Shown here piece after piece: positions 63,867 to 64,000 of a stretch of 64,000 nucleotides of DNA. A program made the translations under genes and the position numbers. The notes beneath the pieces are model-generated. The model made no database searches and had not been told where the DNA came from. It saw only the letters and a list, made by a program, of their open reading frames with translations. Location: the NCBI RefSeq assembly GCF_900108365.1, contig NZ_FNWQ01000001.1, forward strand, positions 1,054,001-1,118,000, written 5' to 3'. Numbering within the stretch: the first letter of the stretch is position 1; every line of letters starts with the position of its first letter. The stretch comes from Chryseobacterium culicis (lineage in GTDB: Bacteria > Bacteroidota > Bacteroidia > Flavobacteriales > Weeksellaceae).

Positions 63867-64000
63867 ATGAAAAAAAAGCATTTTGTACCCATTCTGCAGG
63901 GATTGTATTTTATCATAACAGGGATCTGGCCGATTGTTCATATTGAAAGTTTTATGCAAATAACAGGTTATAAGACGGATATATGGCTGGTGAAAACTGT
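63867..64000 (+). CDS. Start of a membrane protein gene (cut by window end)
   Basis: The frame opens at ATG 63867 with MKKKHFVPILQGLYFIITG and stays open to the window end (44 codons). An amphipathic-hydrophobic segment (LQGLYFIITGIWPIVHI) suggests a membrane span. No family is recognised from the fragment. It follows the DAO-Rieske gene by 38 bp, probably in the same transcript. Confidence 0.6.
   Translation, partial: MKKKHFVPILQGLYFIITGIWPIVHIESFMQITGYKTDIWLVKT

Overview
The window looks like a chromosomal segment of a Bacteroidota bacterium of the Flavobacteriia, most like Chryseobacterium and relatives. The evidence is: type IX secretion (T9SS) C-terminal sorting domains, SprB and PKD surface repeats, TAnnTTTG-type -7 promoter boxes, AT-rich spacers, lipoproteins with a Bacteroidota-style lipobox, and a cbb3-type oxidase. 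Species identity cannot be fixed by reading alone. I see no rRNA, tRNA, CRISPR array or insertion sequence.

Region 1 (1-17519, minus strand) is a tightly packed operon, probably for a complex lipid. In transcription order it holds: a 2341-residue megasynthase (two nitronate-monooxygenase-like enoyl-reductase barrels, KS, AT, two ACPs, KR), a second megasynthase (KS, AT, hot-dog dehydratase, phosphopantetheinyl transferase), a free ACP, an alpha/beta hydrolase, a protein made of two fused glycosyltransferases, and two condensation-domain-like acyltransferases, the last cut by the window edge. Together these predict a PUFA-synthase-like chain that is released, glycosylated twice and acylated, i.e. 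a glycolipid I cannot match to a known product. A decayed copy of the first ~20 codons of the first megasynthase, with its upstream DNA, lies just ahead of the operon.

Region 2 (18481-28674) holds an alpha/beta hydrolase, a signal-peptide-bearing glutaminase (glsA), two large T9SS-exported proteins with strong terminators, and a DUF1826-like protein.

Region 3 (29056-49073) is a plus-strand surface or secretion island. It has a very large beta-rich secreted protein, a TANFOR-domain protein with an RNase A-like toxin domain at its C-terminus, a likely immunity gene, an eroded second toxin tail with its own presumed immunity gene, another orphan small gene, and then a secreted protein, an FN3 protein, a SprB-repeat T9SS protein, a PKD lipoprotein and an outer-membrane beta-barrel. 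I read it as a contact- or surface-delivered polymorphic toxin system with an exchangeable C-terminal cassette.

Region 4 (49170-53519) holds an AraC regulator divergent from an FAD monooxygenase, a histidine phosphatase, a DinB-like protein and a small lipoprotein.

Region 5 (53779-64000) holds a small lipoprotein, a compact accessory cbb3-type oxidase (CcoN, CcoO fused to a cytochrome c, two small membrane proteins), a Crp/Fnr regulator, and a stress module (acidic KGG protein, DUF892 ferritin-like protein, two SDRs, a micro-lipoprotein, a DAO-Rieske oxidoreductase). Two near-identical dyads, TATGAY-N4-RTCATA, sit at exactly the same distance from a -7 box ahead of the oxidase block and ahead of the KGG block, which suggests that both are one regulon of a Crp/Fnr-type factor.
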